Source of the DNA: Tahibacter soli
Lineage (GTDB): Bacteria > Pseudomonadota > Gammaproteobacteria > Xanthomonadales > Rhodanobacteraceae
Assembly: GCF_025717065.2 (NCBI RefSeq)
Contig: NZ_JAOVZO020000018.1
Coordinates: 1,269,052-1,333,051, forward strand
Direction of reading: 5' to 3'
Length of the DNA stretch: 64,000 nt
Shown here: positions 41,005-49,033 of the stretch, piece after piece
Numbering within the stretch: the first letter of the stretch is position 1
How the letters are laid out: each line of letters opens with the position of its first letter
Notes under the pieces: model-generated
Told to the model about the DNA's origin: nothing
Seen by the model: only the letters and a program-made list of their open reading frames with translations
Database searches by the model: none
Program-made: the position numbers and the translations under genes

Positions 41005-41011
41005 TTTCAAG
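41005..41011 (-). promoter_or_regulatory. Sigma-32-like -35 element of hsp20
   Basis: On the minus strand CTTGAAA lies 70 nt before the hsp20 start, followed by a CCACG-GAG-CGTGG hairpin and an AT-rich GAAATATTTT. The -10 does not clearly match CCCCATNT, so the assignment is tentative. Confidence 0.4.
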
Positions 41012-41115
41012 GGCATGCTTCCTTACCGTTCAGTCGAAAAAATAGACCGCTTATCGCCAGGCGGGGCGGACGGCCTGCTCGCCGCCCGGGAGGCGACCCG
41101 GAGCGCGCTTGCAGG

Positions 41116-41897
41116 CTACAGGGTGGGAACGGTGCCGCCGTCGATCCGATACTCGGACCCTGCGATCGAAGCGGATCTCGGGGACGCCAGGAAGGCGATC
41201 AAATCGGCAACTTCTTGTGGTTTGGCGGGTCGGCCCACTGGGATTCCCCCAGCCAATCCATGACGATTTTCTTGCCGCCCTCGTAGTCCGTTCCGGCCCG
41301 TGCAGCCGTCCGTTCCGCAAACGCTACGGAAGCCTCGGTCTCGATCCAGCCCGGCGCAACGCTCAGCACGCGAACTCCCTTTGGCGTTACTTCCCTTGCC
41401 AGCGACTTGCTGTACGTAGTGAGGGCGCCCTTGGCTGCGGCGTAAGCGGTAGTGGACTCGGGCAAGGGCAGCACGCGCTGGATGGAGCTGACGTGGATGA
41501 TGACACCAGAGCCTTGAGCCAGCATCGATGGCAGCAGTGCGCGATCTAGTCGTACGGGGGGCATCAGGTTCAGGTTCAACTCGGCGAACCAGTGCTCATC
41601 GCTGATCGCAGCGAAACCGCCGCCGGGAGTCCTTGAGCCGCCGAGCACGTTGATCAAGATGTCGACACCGCCCCATTCCCGCAGGACGGTTTGCGCAAGA
41701 TGACTCGTGCCTTCCGCCGTCGACAGGTCGGCAGGTATGTAGGCGACCCCCTCCACCGGGTGCGCTGGCACGGTGCGCGCGGACGTCGCTACCCGAGCGC
41801 CGGCCTCCGCAAGGGTTTTCACGACTGCAGCGCCCAGGCCCAGCGTGCCGCCGGTGACCACGGCCCGCAGGCCATTTAAGTGAAGGTCGAAGCTCAT
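41116..41897 (-). pseudogene. SDR oxidoreductase, frameshifted near the C-terminus
   Basis: The N-terminal 220 residues are a complete SDR core: TGGTLGLGAAVVKTLAEAGA (cofactor), VDILINVLGG, Ser in [10 protein letters not shown], and Tyr-x-x-x-Lys in [13 protein letters not shown]. At 41246-41250 (a run of five C on the + strand) the frame slips and stops at 41199 with an unrelated tail. In the next frame the expected SDR C-terminus is intact: [20 protein letters not shown], then GSEYRIDGG and a stop at 41116. One missing base explains it. This is either a true mutation or a sequencing error. The ATG overlaps the SnoaL-like gene's TGA by 4 nt (ATGA). Confidence 0.85.
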
Positions 41898-42220
41898 GCC
41901 GTGATCTCCAGGCTTGCGATCAGGCCGCGCTCAAGGCGAAAGCGATAGGACAGAACGATCGGGCTGCCAGGGAAGTTGCCGGTAACGTTGGCGCGGACGA
42001 GTTGGAAGCCGTCTTCCCGCTCAATGGCGAACGGCACGCTCGTCGCGCCGTACTTGGCCGATGCTTCGGCCATGAAGGCCTTGATGGCGTCGATGCCCGT
42101 GCAGGTGTGACCGTCGTCCTTCATGACGGCTTGCGCCGTGAAGCAATTCGCCAAGGCTTCATGGTCGTGTTCGGCCGCGAAGTAAGCGGCAATTGGCTCA
42201 GGAAGGGTCAAGGTGTTCAT
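41894..42220 (-). CDS. SnoaL-like/NTF2-fold protein
   Basis: A 108-residue protein with the NTF2-like pattern: IAAYFAAEHDHEALANCFTA (about residues 10-29), KDDGHTCTGIDAIKAFMAEA (about 34-53) and the beta sheet FQLVRANVTGNFPGSPIVLS. Small SnoaL-like proteins bind or isomerise small hydrophobic molecules, or act as accessory proteins. No catalytic residue can be assigned. Upstream of and overlapping the frameshifted SDR by ATGA, so they are a two-gene unit divergent from a LysR gene 100 bp away. Confidence 0.85.
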   Translation of the reverse strand: MNTLTLPEPIAAYFAAEHDHEALANCFTAQAVMKDDGHTCTGIDAIKAFMAEASAKYGATSVPFAIEREDGFQLVRANVTGNFPGSPIVLSYRFRLERGLIASLEITA

Positions 42221-42280
42221 GTCGTTGGCTCCATGGGCAGTGAAGGCCTCAGGATGCGTGCCGGCGTGAATTTAGTGAAT

Positions 42281-42296
42281 ATCCTAGAATCAGGAT
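42281..42296. promoter_or_regulatory. Dyad in the SnoaL/LysR divergent spacer
   Basis: ATCCT-AGAATC-AGGAT has 5-bp perfect arms 25 bp before the LysR ATG, in an AT-rich stretch. A LysR recognition site in a divergent spacer is the expected arrangement. Confidence 0.45.
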
Positions 42297-42320
42297 GGGT
42301 TGTGTAGAAAGGAATGCATA

Positions 42321-43256
42321 ATGCGCGGATCCGACTTCGCTGAGCTGAAGGCCTTCGTAGCCGTTGTGGAGCGCCGGAGCTTTGCCCGAGCTGCGGAGCA
42401 TCTGGGCCTATCGCCTTCGGCACTCAGCCAGACTATCCGGCAGCTCGAAGGCCGCATCGGCGCACGTCTTCTGAATCGCACGACTCGAAGCGTCGCGCCG
42501 TCGGCCAGTGGCGAGCTGCTCTACAGACGCATAGCTCCGTTGTTTCGGGAGATGGCTGTTGCGGTCGCTGAGGCCAGTGAGGCAACAGGACAGATGAGCG
42601 GCACGCTCCGCATCAACACGCTAGGGATCGCCGCAAGAACCATCATTGCGCCCCGGCTTTCGCGTTTCCATCAAACATACCCTGACGTGGTTCTCGACAT
42701 CGTGGTCGACGACGCGCTGGCGGATATCGTCGTTGGCCGCTTTGACGCGGGCATCCGCGTGGGGGGGCAGCTCGAGAAAGACATGGTGGCCGTCCGCCTC
42801 ACGCCGGACCTGAATATGATTGCCGTGGCGTCCCCCGACTATCTCGCGCGTCGGGGAACGCCCAAATCACCTGCCGAGTTGCATGACCATGCATGCATCA
42901 ACTGGCGGCTCCGGATGGACGGCAGGCACTATCACTGGGAATTCAGTAAACGAGGGCAACGGCTCGAAATAGCGGTGGACGGCCCTGTCGTCACCAATCA
43001 CGCTGACATCGGCATTGCTGCTGCGCTGAACGGGCTCGGCATTGCCTATCACTTTGAGCGGGATGGGGTGGGTGAGCTTTTGGCCCAGGGACGGCTGGTC
43101 CAGGTCCTCGCAGACTGGTCGATTTCGCGGCCGGGGCTGTTCCTCTACTATCCGAGCGCGCAGCATCGACCGGCCCTCCTCGGTGCATTCATCGACTGTC
43201 TGCTGGATAGAAAACCGTTCGACAAGCAACCAGCCGCTACGCGAACCGTGATATGA
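42321..43256 (+). CDS. LysR-family transcriptional regulator (DsdC/CrgA-like branch)
   Basis: A 311-residue regulator. Helix-turn-helix: FAELKAFVAVVERRSFARAA then EHLGLSPSALSQTIRQLEGR (about residues 6-45), followed by IGARLLNRTTRSVAPSASGE. The effector domain includes GTLRINTLGIAARTIIAPRL and VVGRFDAGIRVGGQLEKDMV, typical of the large group controlling SDR genes. ATG at 42321 has AAAGGA 7 nt upstream; a start 21 nt earlier lacks spacing. It is divergent from the SnoaL/SDR pair, its likely target. Confidence 0.92.
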   Translation: MRGSDFAELKAFVAVVERRSFARAAEHLGLSPSALSQTIRQLEGRIGARLLNRTTRSVAPSASGELLYRRIAPLFREMAVAVAEASEATGQMSGTLRINTLGIAARTIIAPRLSRFHQTYPDVVLDIVVDDALADIVVGRFDAGIRVGGQLEKDMVAVRLTPDLNMIAVASPDYLARRGTPKSPAELHDHACINWRLRMDGRHYHWEFSKRGQRLEIAVDGPVVTNHADIGIAAALNGLGIAYHFERDGVGELLAQGRLVQVLADWSISRPGLFLYYPSAQHRPALLGAFIDCLLDRKPFDKQPAATRTVI

Positions 43257-43880
43257 GGGCACCTCGAACAACCCCTTCGCGACAGCGCGAGCTCGCCGAA
43301 GCGACGATTCGTGAGACCCCGCAGAGTGCGGCTACGTAGATCGTTGCCGCTCACTCGCCGCATCGCGGCGGCGGCGGTGCCTCACGCAGGCACGATCCCG
43401 CGGTGGCGTAATCACCTTCAACGCGATCATCATCCGCGCTCGCGCCAGACCGATCGTGCGGATGCACTTGCGGCCCATCTGCGCCAAGCGCGCAAACGGG
43501 TGCTCGCCGAACGCGCGGCGGCACGCAAAGCGTCGGTTGCGACGCTGCTGGGCCTGGCTCAGCGGTTGATCCGCCTGGCCCTTGCGCTGGGTGCGATCTC
43601 GATAGCCCGCTTCACGTAGCGCCGGTTGGCCAAGCCGCTTTCCGGCAGGCGCGCCGCGTGGCTGCGGGAAGCACATCCACGGTTCGCGCGTCCCGAAAAT
43701 CCCCACGAATCGCCCGGTTGCCGTCCGGTTAGCGTGCGGTTAGACGATCGAAACCCGCCTGCAACCGTTCCGAATGGACAACCCGTTCCGCCAGCGCGGT
43801 TAATGAAACGGTGTCGTGCAGCGTCGCCGGAGCGGCTGCTGTTCCGCGCATCAATCCAATGTCCGCCCGAGGGGGGCTGC
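43257..43880. other. Intergenic stretch with an IS5 remnant
   Basis: About 620 bp between LysR and the secreted GEVED protein. Apart from the transposase fragment (about 43398-43640, minus) I see no gene. The open + frame from 43626 is an upstream extension without a signal peptide. The right part must hold the promoter of the secreted protein gene. Confidence 0.6.
43398..43640 (-). pseudogene. IS5-family transposase C-terminal remnant
   Basis: Translation on the minus strand gives GYRDRTQRKGQADQPLSQAQ, then QRRNRRFACRRAFGEHPFAR, LAQMGRKCIRTIGLARARM and MIALKV, matching the IS5/IS903-type C-terminal DDE block (RRNRRIA..RA.GEH.FA....MGGK..RTIG.ARA). After MIALKV the expected tail (YNL.RL) is lost. 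No start and no inverted terminal repeats are seen, so it is a dead fragment. Confidence 0.75.
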
Positions 43881-45896
43881 ATGCCGATGAGATTCAACCG
43901 GGGAACAACGAGAACCGGCGCGATGTGCGCGCTCGCACTGCTGGCGACGGCGGCAAGCCCTGCCGCGCTGGCGGGAACGGCCGCCATTTCGCTCGACAAT
44001 ACGCAGATCGTCGAATACTGGTACTGGGCCAGCGGCGTCGTCGTCAGCGGCAGCGGTTTCGCGGCGACCTCGAACGTCACCGTCACCGGCACCGACCCGA
44101 ACGGGGCGACCCGGCAGTTCGCCGCCGCCACCGACGCGAACGGCGCGTTCAGCGTCCGCGTGAACGCGTTGAAGATCCATTCCGTGCTCGGCCAGCACGT
44201 GATCTCCGTGGCCGATTCGCAGAACAACGCCGCCCAGGCGCCGCTGTCCGTCATCCGCAACCCCGACGAGATATTGGACGTGGCGGCCGGATCGGCCGAG
44301 CTGCCGATCTCGCAGTTCGGCGCGTCGGGCGTGCAGATCCACATCGGCGGCCTGACGCCGAACGGCCGCGTGCGCATCAACCTCGGCGACCCGGCCGACA
44401 ACATCGGCGAACTGATGACCACCACGCAGCTCTTCGCCGACGCGAGAGGCGCGTTCGATTTCCAGCTCGATCCGAACACGCAGATCTGGGGCTTCGGCGT
44501 CGGCGCCATCGTCCCGGTGGAGGGCGTCTGGACATTGACCGCCCACGACGTGGCCGGCGGCAACTCCCATTTCGGCACCCTCAAGTTCCGCATGCTGCCG
44601 GACGATCCGAACCCGAACGCCTATTGCAGCGTGGGCATGTCGCAGTCGGTCGAGCCGATCACCTACGTCGGGTTCGCCGGCATCGACCGTGCTTCGCCGG
44701 CCGATTCGACCGACGGCTACGAAGACTTCACGAGCGTGCACGGCCAGGTGACGACCGGCCGCACCTATCCGATCCGCCTGAGGGGCAAGGCCGACTTCGC
44801 GTCCGACGCGAACACCTACACCGTGTTCGTCGACTGGAACCGCGACGGCATCCTCGATGCGGCCGACGAGATTCACAGCGCCGGCTATCTCATCGGTTCG
44901 ACCGGCAGCGACGGCATGGAAGCGGTGCACGACATCACGGTGCCCGGCAGCGCGGCAGGCGGGCCGACGCGCATGCGCGTGCTCAAGGTGTATTCGCCGT
45001 CCTCGTTCGCGTTCTACTGGCCGAGCGGCGCGTGCGGCAGCTACCGTTGGGGACAAGTGGAGGATTACACGCTCGACGTCGTGAGCGAGGACGCGATCTT
45101 CGCGAACGGCTTCGACGCGGCGGCGCAGAACGCGCCCACGCTCGCCAAATCGTTCGCGACGGCGAGCGTCGCGACGAACACGCCGACGCGACTGACGATC
45201 ACGCTCGCGAACACCAACGCGACGCCGGCCACGCTGACGGCCGACCTGACCGACGCGTTCCCGAGCGGCATGGTGTCGGCGGCGAGCGCATCGACCACGT
45301 GCACCGGCGGACCGGGCATCGCGCAGACCGGTACGTCGGTCACGTTGCGCGCCGGTGCCGTCATTCCGGCGTCGGGTTCGTGCGCGATCAACGTCGACGT
45401 CGCGGCGCAAACGGCCGGCACGCTCACCAACACGATTCCGGCGGGCGGACTCGCGACCGACGCCGGCAGCAACGCCGCCGCCGCCAGCGCGACGTTGACC
45501 GCCATCGCGCCGGTGGTCGCGCCGACGCTCGCCAAGGCGTTCCCGGCGTCGACGGTGCCGACGAACACGCCGACGCGCCTGACGATCACGCTGTCCAACA
45601 GCAACGCGACGCCGGTCACGCTGACGGCCGACCTGGTCGATGCGTTCCCGAGCGGCATGGTGTCGGCGGCGAACGCGTCGACCACCTGCACCGGCAGCCT
45701 GGGCCAGACCGGCACGTCGGTCACCTTGCGCAGCGGTGCGATCATTCCGGCGCTGGGCTCGTGCGCGGTCAACGTCGATGTCGCGGCGCAGGTCGCAGGA
45801 CAGCTCGTCAACACGATTCCGGCGGGCGGACTCGTTACCGATGCCGGCAGCAATGCCAGTGCGGCCAGTGCGGCGTTGACCGTTACTACACCGTAG
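43881..45896 (+). CDS. Secreted GEVED-domain protein with two DUF11-like repeats
   Basis: A 671-residue exported protein with signal RTGAMCALALLATAASPAALA (cited in part: LALLATAASPAALAG). About residues 35-245 hold Ig-like folds (GFAATSNVTVTGTDPNGATR). About 250-405 is a GEVED domain: YCSVGMSQSVEPITYVGFAG, TVFVDWNRDGILDAADE and RWGQVEDYTLDV. IFANGFD follows (about 414). Two tandem repeats of about 125 residues then share APTLAK.F..., NTPTRLTITL.N and FPSGMVSAA.ASTTC, ending with the DAGSNA block. No membrane anchor or sorting tail is seen. ATG at 43881 has GAGGGG upstream. A secreted adhesive or matrix protein is inferred. Confidence 0.83.
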   Translation: MPMRFNRGTTRTGAMCALALLATAASPAALAGTAAISLDNTQIVEYWYWASGVVVSGSGFAATSNVTVTGTDPNGATRQFAAATDANGAFSVRVNALKIHSVLGQHVISVADSQNNAAQAPLSVIRNPDEILDVAAGSAELPISQFGASGVQIHIGGLTPNGRVRINLGDPADNIGELMTTTQLFADARGAFDFQLDPNTQIWGFGVGAIVPVEGVWTLTAHDVAGGNSHFGTLKFRMLPDDPNPNAYCSVGMSQSVEPITYVGFAGIDRASPADSTDGYEDFTSVHGQVTTGRTYPIRLRGKADFASDANTYTVFVDWNRDGILDAADEIHSAGYLIGSTGSDGMEAVHDITVPGSAAGGPTRMRVLKVYSPSSFAFYWPSGACGSYRWGQVEDYTLDVVSEDAIFANGFDAAAQNAPTLAKSFATASVATNTPTRLTITLANTNATPATLTADLTDAFPSGMVSAASASTTCTGGPGIAQTGTSVTLRAGAVIPASGSCAINVDVAAQTAGTLTNTIPAGGLATDAGSNAAAASATLTAIAPVVAPTLAKAFPASTVPTNTPTRLTITLSNSNATPVTLTADLVDAFPSGMVSAANASTTCTGSLGQTGTSVTLRSGAIIPALGSCAVNVDVAAQVAGQLVNTIPAGGLVTDAGSNASAASAALTVTTP

Positions 45897-45910
45897 CGAA
45901 GTAGCTCTAG

Positions 45911-45950
45911 TCCCCGCGCCGCATTGCGGTGCGGGGACGAATTTTTCTTT
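45911..45950 (+). terminator. Rho-independent terminator of the GEVED gene
   Basis: TCCCCGCGCCGCA and TGCGGTGCGGGGA (12 of 13 paired) fold into a strong hairpin at 45911-45937, followed by ATTTTTCTTT (45941-45950). It lies 14 nt after the stop. Confidence 0.85.
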
Positions 45951-46040
45951 GTAGCTTTTGCCTGGCGTTGAACAAAGCGTTCCGCTCGCTGCCGCGAGCG
46001 GGCAGGGAGAGATTGCTTGCCCAATCCCTCCCTGCACCCT
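45949..46040. repeat. Dispersed repeat, copy 2
   Basis: Second copy of the repeat at 36971-37059: TTGTAGCTTTTGCCTGG, CGCTCGCTGCCGCGAGCG hairpin, GATTGCTTGCCCAATCCCTC. Confidence 0.7.
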
Positions 46041-46281
46041 CCAAGGGCACCCCGACGGCCGCGGTTTGCGGGCATCCATGCCCGCAAACTTCGCGAGATC
46101 GCTCCGGGGTTCGTTGAAGGACCATCCATGGCCCTGCAACGAACTCGCGCGCATCCTGCGCGCGACCCTGCGGGCTGATCCTCCGCGATCTCGCCGCGAC
46201 CGACGGGGCCCCGGGTAAGGCGGGCGGCTTCCTGCCGCCAGAAGCAACGGCAACGGCCAAAGCGCGGCATTTCTACAATGC

Positions 46282-46310
46282 CGTCATACCGGCGTAGGCC
46301 GGTATCCAGC
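46282..46310. repeat. REP-like palindrome
   Basis: CCGTCATACCGGCGTAGGCC and GGTATCCAGC form one hairpin copy of the same class as the pair at 10941-11027. Confidence 0.65.
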
Positions 46311-46357
46311 TTTTTGCGCAAAGTAAACACGTAGACGTCAAGTCACGCCACGCCTAG

Positions 46358-46409
46358 CCCTCTCCCCCAAAACGCTTTTGGGGGAGAGGGTTGGGTGAGG
46401 GGGCGACGC
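46358..46409. repeat. CCCTCTCCCCC-type repeat
   Basis: CCCTCTCCCCCAAAACG with CTTTTGGGGGAGAGGG forms a hairpin, followed by TTGGGTGAGGGGGCGACG. Same family as the inverted pair at 31673-31800. Confidence 0.75.
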
Positions 46410-46510
46410 TCAGTTCTTCGTTGCGACTCCGTCTCGGCGAGAAGCCAAAGCTCGCCGCGTTGAACGCAATACAAAGCTCGCTGCGGTCGTCTCAGCCTAG
46501 CACCGTGCTC

Positions 46511-46560
46511 GGCACGTCAAGGACTGCGCAAGTTCGATAAAACCGAATCCTTGACGTGCC
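46511..46560. ncRNA. Long hairpin upstream of symE (candidate structured RNA)
   Basis: GGCACGTCAAGGA at 46511-46523 pairs perfectly with TCCTTGACGTGCC at 46548-46560; the 24-nt loop contains TTCG...CGAA. It lies 118 bp before the toxin start. It could be a terminator remnant, a leader, or part of an antitoxin RNA. Only the structure is visible. Confidence 0.35.
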
Positions 46561-46615
46561 TGCGCGCGGCGCTCTGAAAGGTCGCCCACAGCGACCAATC
46601 GCTCAAGGGCAAAGC

Positions 46616-46674
46616 GCGAACGGCGCGGTTGCTGCCACGCCGTTCGCTAACCAAAACCCACTGGATAGGAGTGG
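46616..46674 (+). promoter_or_regulatory. Structured leader of symE with ribosome binding site in a hairpin
   Basis: GCGAACGGCG (46616-46625) pairs with CGCCGTTCGC (46638-46647). Then CCACT (46658-46662) pairs with AGTGG (46670-46674) around GGATAGG, enclosing the AGGAG (46668-46672) that serves GTG 46678. This should limit toxin translation. Confidence 0.45.
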
Positions 46675-46677
46675 ATC

Positions 46678-46896
46678 GTGGCCAAGCCCAAGCATACTTC
46701 GCCAACATCTTCCACAAAGCACATCCGCATCGGTACGGCTTACTACCCGTCGATCGACGGTTCGCCGAATCGTCCGGTTCGCGCAGTCCCTTACATCCGC
46801 CTGCGAGGCACCTGGCTCGTCGACGCCGGCTTCTCGCCCGGCGACATCGTCACCATCCGCGCCACCCGCGGCCGCCTCGCGATCGCCCGCGCCTGA
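46678..46896 (+). CDS. symE: SymE-like type I toxin
   Basis: A 72-residue protein. The C-terminal half, PYIRLRGTWLVDAGFSPGDI followed by VTIRATRGRLAI (about residues 40-70), is the SymE hallmark: an AbrB-like fold (sheet, G.WL..AGF..GD..). In E. coli, SymE is an SOS-induced toxin held down by the cis-antisense RNA SymR. No ATG is present; GTG at 46678 has AGGAG 5 nt upstream. The gene sits alone between strong hairpins; an antisense RNA opposite its 5' end is plausible but no promoter could be confirmed. A terminator follows 11 nt after the stop. Confidence 0.8.
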   Translation: MAKPKHTSPTSSTKHIRIGTAYYPSIDGSPNRPVRAVPYIRLRGTWLVDAGFSPGDIVTIRATRGRLAIARA

Positions 46897-46907
46897 CGCA
46901 AGCATCC

Positions 46908-46932
46908 GGAAGCCTCGCCCGTCGAGGCTTCC
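46908..46932. terminator. Terminator between symE and the histidine kinase gene
   Basis: GGAAGCCTCG (46908-46917) and CGAGGCTTCC (46923-46932) form a perfect 10-bp stem with loop CCCGT, 11 nt after the symE stop and 41 nt past the convergent kinase stop. No long T-run. Confidence 0.65.
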
Positions 46933-46973
46933 GCTCGTCCGCGATCGGTCGGTTCGTTCGCGTGTCCGGTGAC

Positions 46974-48269
46974 TCAGCAAGGCAACCGCAACCCCGCCTC
47001 CAACCCGCCGCCCTCCCGATTGCGCAACACCAGCGCACCGCCGAGCGCCGCCGCCAGTTGCTGCGCGATCGCAAGCCCGAGTCCTGTTCCGCCCGTATCG
47101 CGATTGCGCGACGCTTCGAGCCGGTAGAACGGGTGCAGTACCGCGCCGAGTTCTTCCGCCGGTATGCCCGGCCCGCGATCGCGCACATGGATCGTCACCG
47201 CGCCGTCTTCGTCGTCGACCGCGACCTCGGCACTGCCGGCGTATTTGATCGCATTGTCCACAAGGTTGACGAGTACCCGTCGCAGCGCCTGCGGTCGCGT
47301 GGTCACGGCCACCGCGGCTGTTTCGGCCAGCGTCACCGCCTTGCCCGTGTCCTGGTAGTCGCAGACCAGGCTGTCCAGAAACGCGTGCAGGTCGAGCCGC
47401 AGCGCCGGTTCCATCGCGCCGTCGACGCTGCGCGCATACGCCACGCCGTCGCGCACCAGGTGCTGCATCTCGGTCAGGTCGCCGAGCAGCTTGGCGCGTT
47501 CGGGCACGTCGTCCATCGCGTCGACGCGCAGCCGCAGCCGCGTGATCGGCGTCTGCAGGTCGTGCGAGATCGCCGCGAGTATCTGCAGGCGTTCCTTCAA
47601 ATGCTGCGCGATGCGATCCTGCAGCGCGTTGAACGCGGCAACGGCTTGCGCGACTTCCGTCGGTCCGCCTTCCGGAAGGCGCGCCGCGTCGCTGCCGGGG
47701 CGCATCGACGCCGCCGCGTCGGCGAGTTTGGCGAGCGGCCGCGTCGCCAGGCGCACCGCGATCCACGCGCACGCGAGCAGCAGTACGACCTGCGCGACGA
47801 GCACGAACGGCAGCCATTGCGCGATCGGCATGACCGACGGCGTGACTTCGATCGTCAGCGGCGCACCGTCGCTGAGGTTCAGATGCACCTGGTAGCGCTC
47901 GGGCCGCGTCGACGTGGTATTCGCGCGCACGGCAAACCGTTCGCCGACCACGCCGGCGATCAGCGTCGTCACGCGCTGCGCGCGTTCGCTCAGCGGCGCG
48001 TCGCCGGCCTGTCCCGCGTCGAGCAGATAGCGATAGGTGCGGCGCTGCAGACGATCGATCCATCGGCCGCGTTCGTCCGCGGGCAGGCGGTCGAGCAGCG
48101 CGACCGACGTCGCGACGTCCTGCTCGAGATTGCTCAGCATCATCGCCGTGGCGGTGACGTAGCGCTCGTAGAACAGCAGCCCGAACGACAGGCCGTGCGC
48201 CAGCAGCAGGCCGACGACGAGTATCAGCGTGAGGCGCGCGGCCAGCGTGCGCGGCAGCCGCGGCTTCAT
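46974..48269 (-). CDS. Sensor histidine kinase (EnvZ/CpxA-like architecture)
   Basis: A 431-residue inner-membrane kinase. First membrane helix LTLILVVGLLLAHGLSFGLL (about residues 13-32), a periplasmic loop of about 120 residues, a second helix WLPFVLVAQVVLLLACAWIA (about 152-171), HAMP (RLATRPLAKLADAAASM), H-box LAAISHDLQTPITRLRLRV with His236, N-box NLVDNAIKYAG and G-boxes RDRGPGIP and GGTGLGLAIAQQLA. It autophosphorylates His236 and passes phosphate to the OmpR-type regulator whose stop overlaps its ATG (ATGA). The signal is unknown. Confidence 0.93.
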   Translation of the reverse strand: MKPRLPRTLAARLTLILVVGLLLAHGLSFGLLFYERYVTATAMMLSNLEQDVATSVALLDRLPADERGRWIDRLQRRTYRYLLDAGQAGDAPLSERAQRVTTLIAGVVGERFAVRANTTSTRPERYQVHLNLSDGAPLTIEVTPSVMPIAQWLPFVLVAQVVLLLACAWIAVRLATRPLAKLADAAASMRPGSDAARLPEGGPTEVAQAVAAFNALQDRIAQHLKERLQILAAISHDLQTPITRLRLRVDAMDDVPERAKLLGDLTEMQHLVRDGVAYARSVDGAMEPALRLDLHAFLDSLVCDYQDTGKAVTLAETAAVAVTTRPQALRRVLVNLVDNAIKYAGSAEVAVDDEDGAVTIHVRDRGPGIPAEELGAVLHPFYRLEASRNRDTGGTGLGLAIAQQLAAALGGALVLRNREGGGLEAGLRLPC

Positions 48270-49006
48270 GCGCCGTCGTCCAGCAGCGTGACGGCCTGAC
48301 AGAACACGTAGCCTTCGTTGCGCACGGTCTTGATGTACGCCGCTTCGCCGGCGTCGTCGCGCAGGCGCTGGCGCAGGCGGCTGACCAGAAGATCGATCGA
48401 GCGGTCGAACGCGTCGGCGTCACGCCCCTGCGTGAGGTTCAGCAGCTGGTCGCGGCTGAGCACGCGCTGCGGATGGTCGAGAAAAACGCGCAGCAGGCGA
48501 AACTCCGCGCCGCTCAAGGCGACCGCCGTGCCTTGCGCGTCCAGCAGATGCCGCGCCGTGGTATCGAGCCGCCACTGCCCGAACGCGAGCAGGCGGCTCG
48601 CTTCGCTGATCTGCAGGTTCGGCGGCAGCATGCGCGTGCGACGGATCACCGCCTTGATCCGCGCGAGCAGTTCGCGTGCGGAGAACGGCTTGGTCACGTA
48701 GTCGTCGGCGCCCATTTCGAGGCCGATGATGCGATCGGTTTCGTCGTCCCGCGCGGTCAAGAGCACGATCGGAATCGCGCGGTGCTTGCCCGCGCGCAGG
48801 TTGCGGCACAGCACGAGGCCGTCGTCGCCGGGCATCATCACGTCGAGCACGATAAGGTCGACCGGCGTGGTTTCGAGGATCGCGCGCATCTCGCGGCCGT
48901 CGGCCGCGAGCGACGTGCGCAGGCCGTTCTTCGCGAGGTAGTCGCCGACCATCCGGCGGATTTCCCCGTCGTCGTCGACGACGAGGATGTGATCGGGCTG
49001 TTCCAT
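48266..49006 (-). CDS. OmpR/PhoB-family response regulator
   Basis: A 246-residue regulator. Receiver domain: ILVVDDDGEIRRMVGDYLA with acidic D11-D12-D13; phosphoacceptor D55 in LIVLDVMMPGDDGL; Lys in YVTKPFSARELLARI. Winged-helix output domain: VALSGAEFRLLRVFLDHPQR and SIDLLVSRLRQRL, ending KTVRNEGYVF. ATG at 49006. It overlaps the kinase start by 4 nt and lies 27 nt after the TlpA-like gene, so the three form one operon. cusA lies about 300 bp further upstream. Confidence 0.93.
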   Translation of the reverse strand: MEQPDHILVVDDDGEIRRMVGDYLAKNGLRTSLAADGREMRAILETTPVDLIVLDVMMPGDDGLVLCRNLRAGKHRAIPIVLLTARDDETDRIIGLEMGADDYVTKPFSARELLARIKAVIRRTRMLPPNLQISEASRLLAFGQWRLDTTARHLLDAQGTAVALSGAEFRLLRVFLDHPQRVLSRDQLLNLTQGRDADAFDRSIDLLVSRLRQRLRDDAGEAAYIKTVRNEGYVFCQAVTLLDDGA

Positions 49007-49033
49007 GGAGAATCCTTGCGGCCGTTGCGTCGA

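Larger units (their letters stand above)
45897..46677. other. Repeat-rich intergenic region before symE
   Basis: About 780 bp with no gene I can support. In order it holds a terminator, a dispersed repeat, a perfect 12-bp palindrome (46074-46099: GTTTGCGGGCAT-CC-ATGCCCGCAAAC), a GTCATACCGGCG-type palindrome (46282-46310), a CCCTCTCCCCC-type repeat (46358-46409), and two long hairpins (46511-46560 and 46616-46647). Confidence 0.65.

Noticed and set aside
43626..43880. 5' extension of the secreted GEVED gene
   Set aside because: Starting at 43881 gives a proper signal peptide and ribosome site; the extension overlaps the IS5 remnant.
46074..46099. Perfect 12-bp palindrome considered as an attachment or dif site
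   Set aside because: No integrase gene and no matching second copy in the window; it is more like a repeat hairpin.
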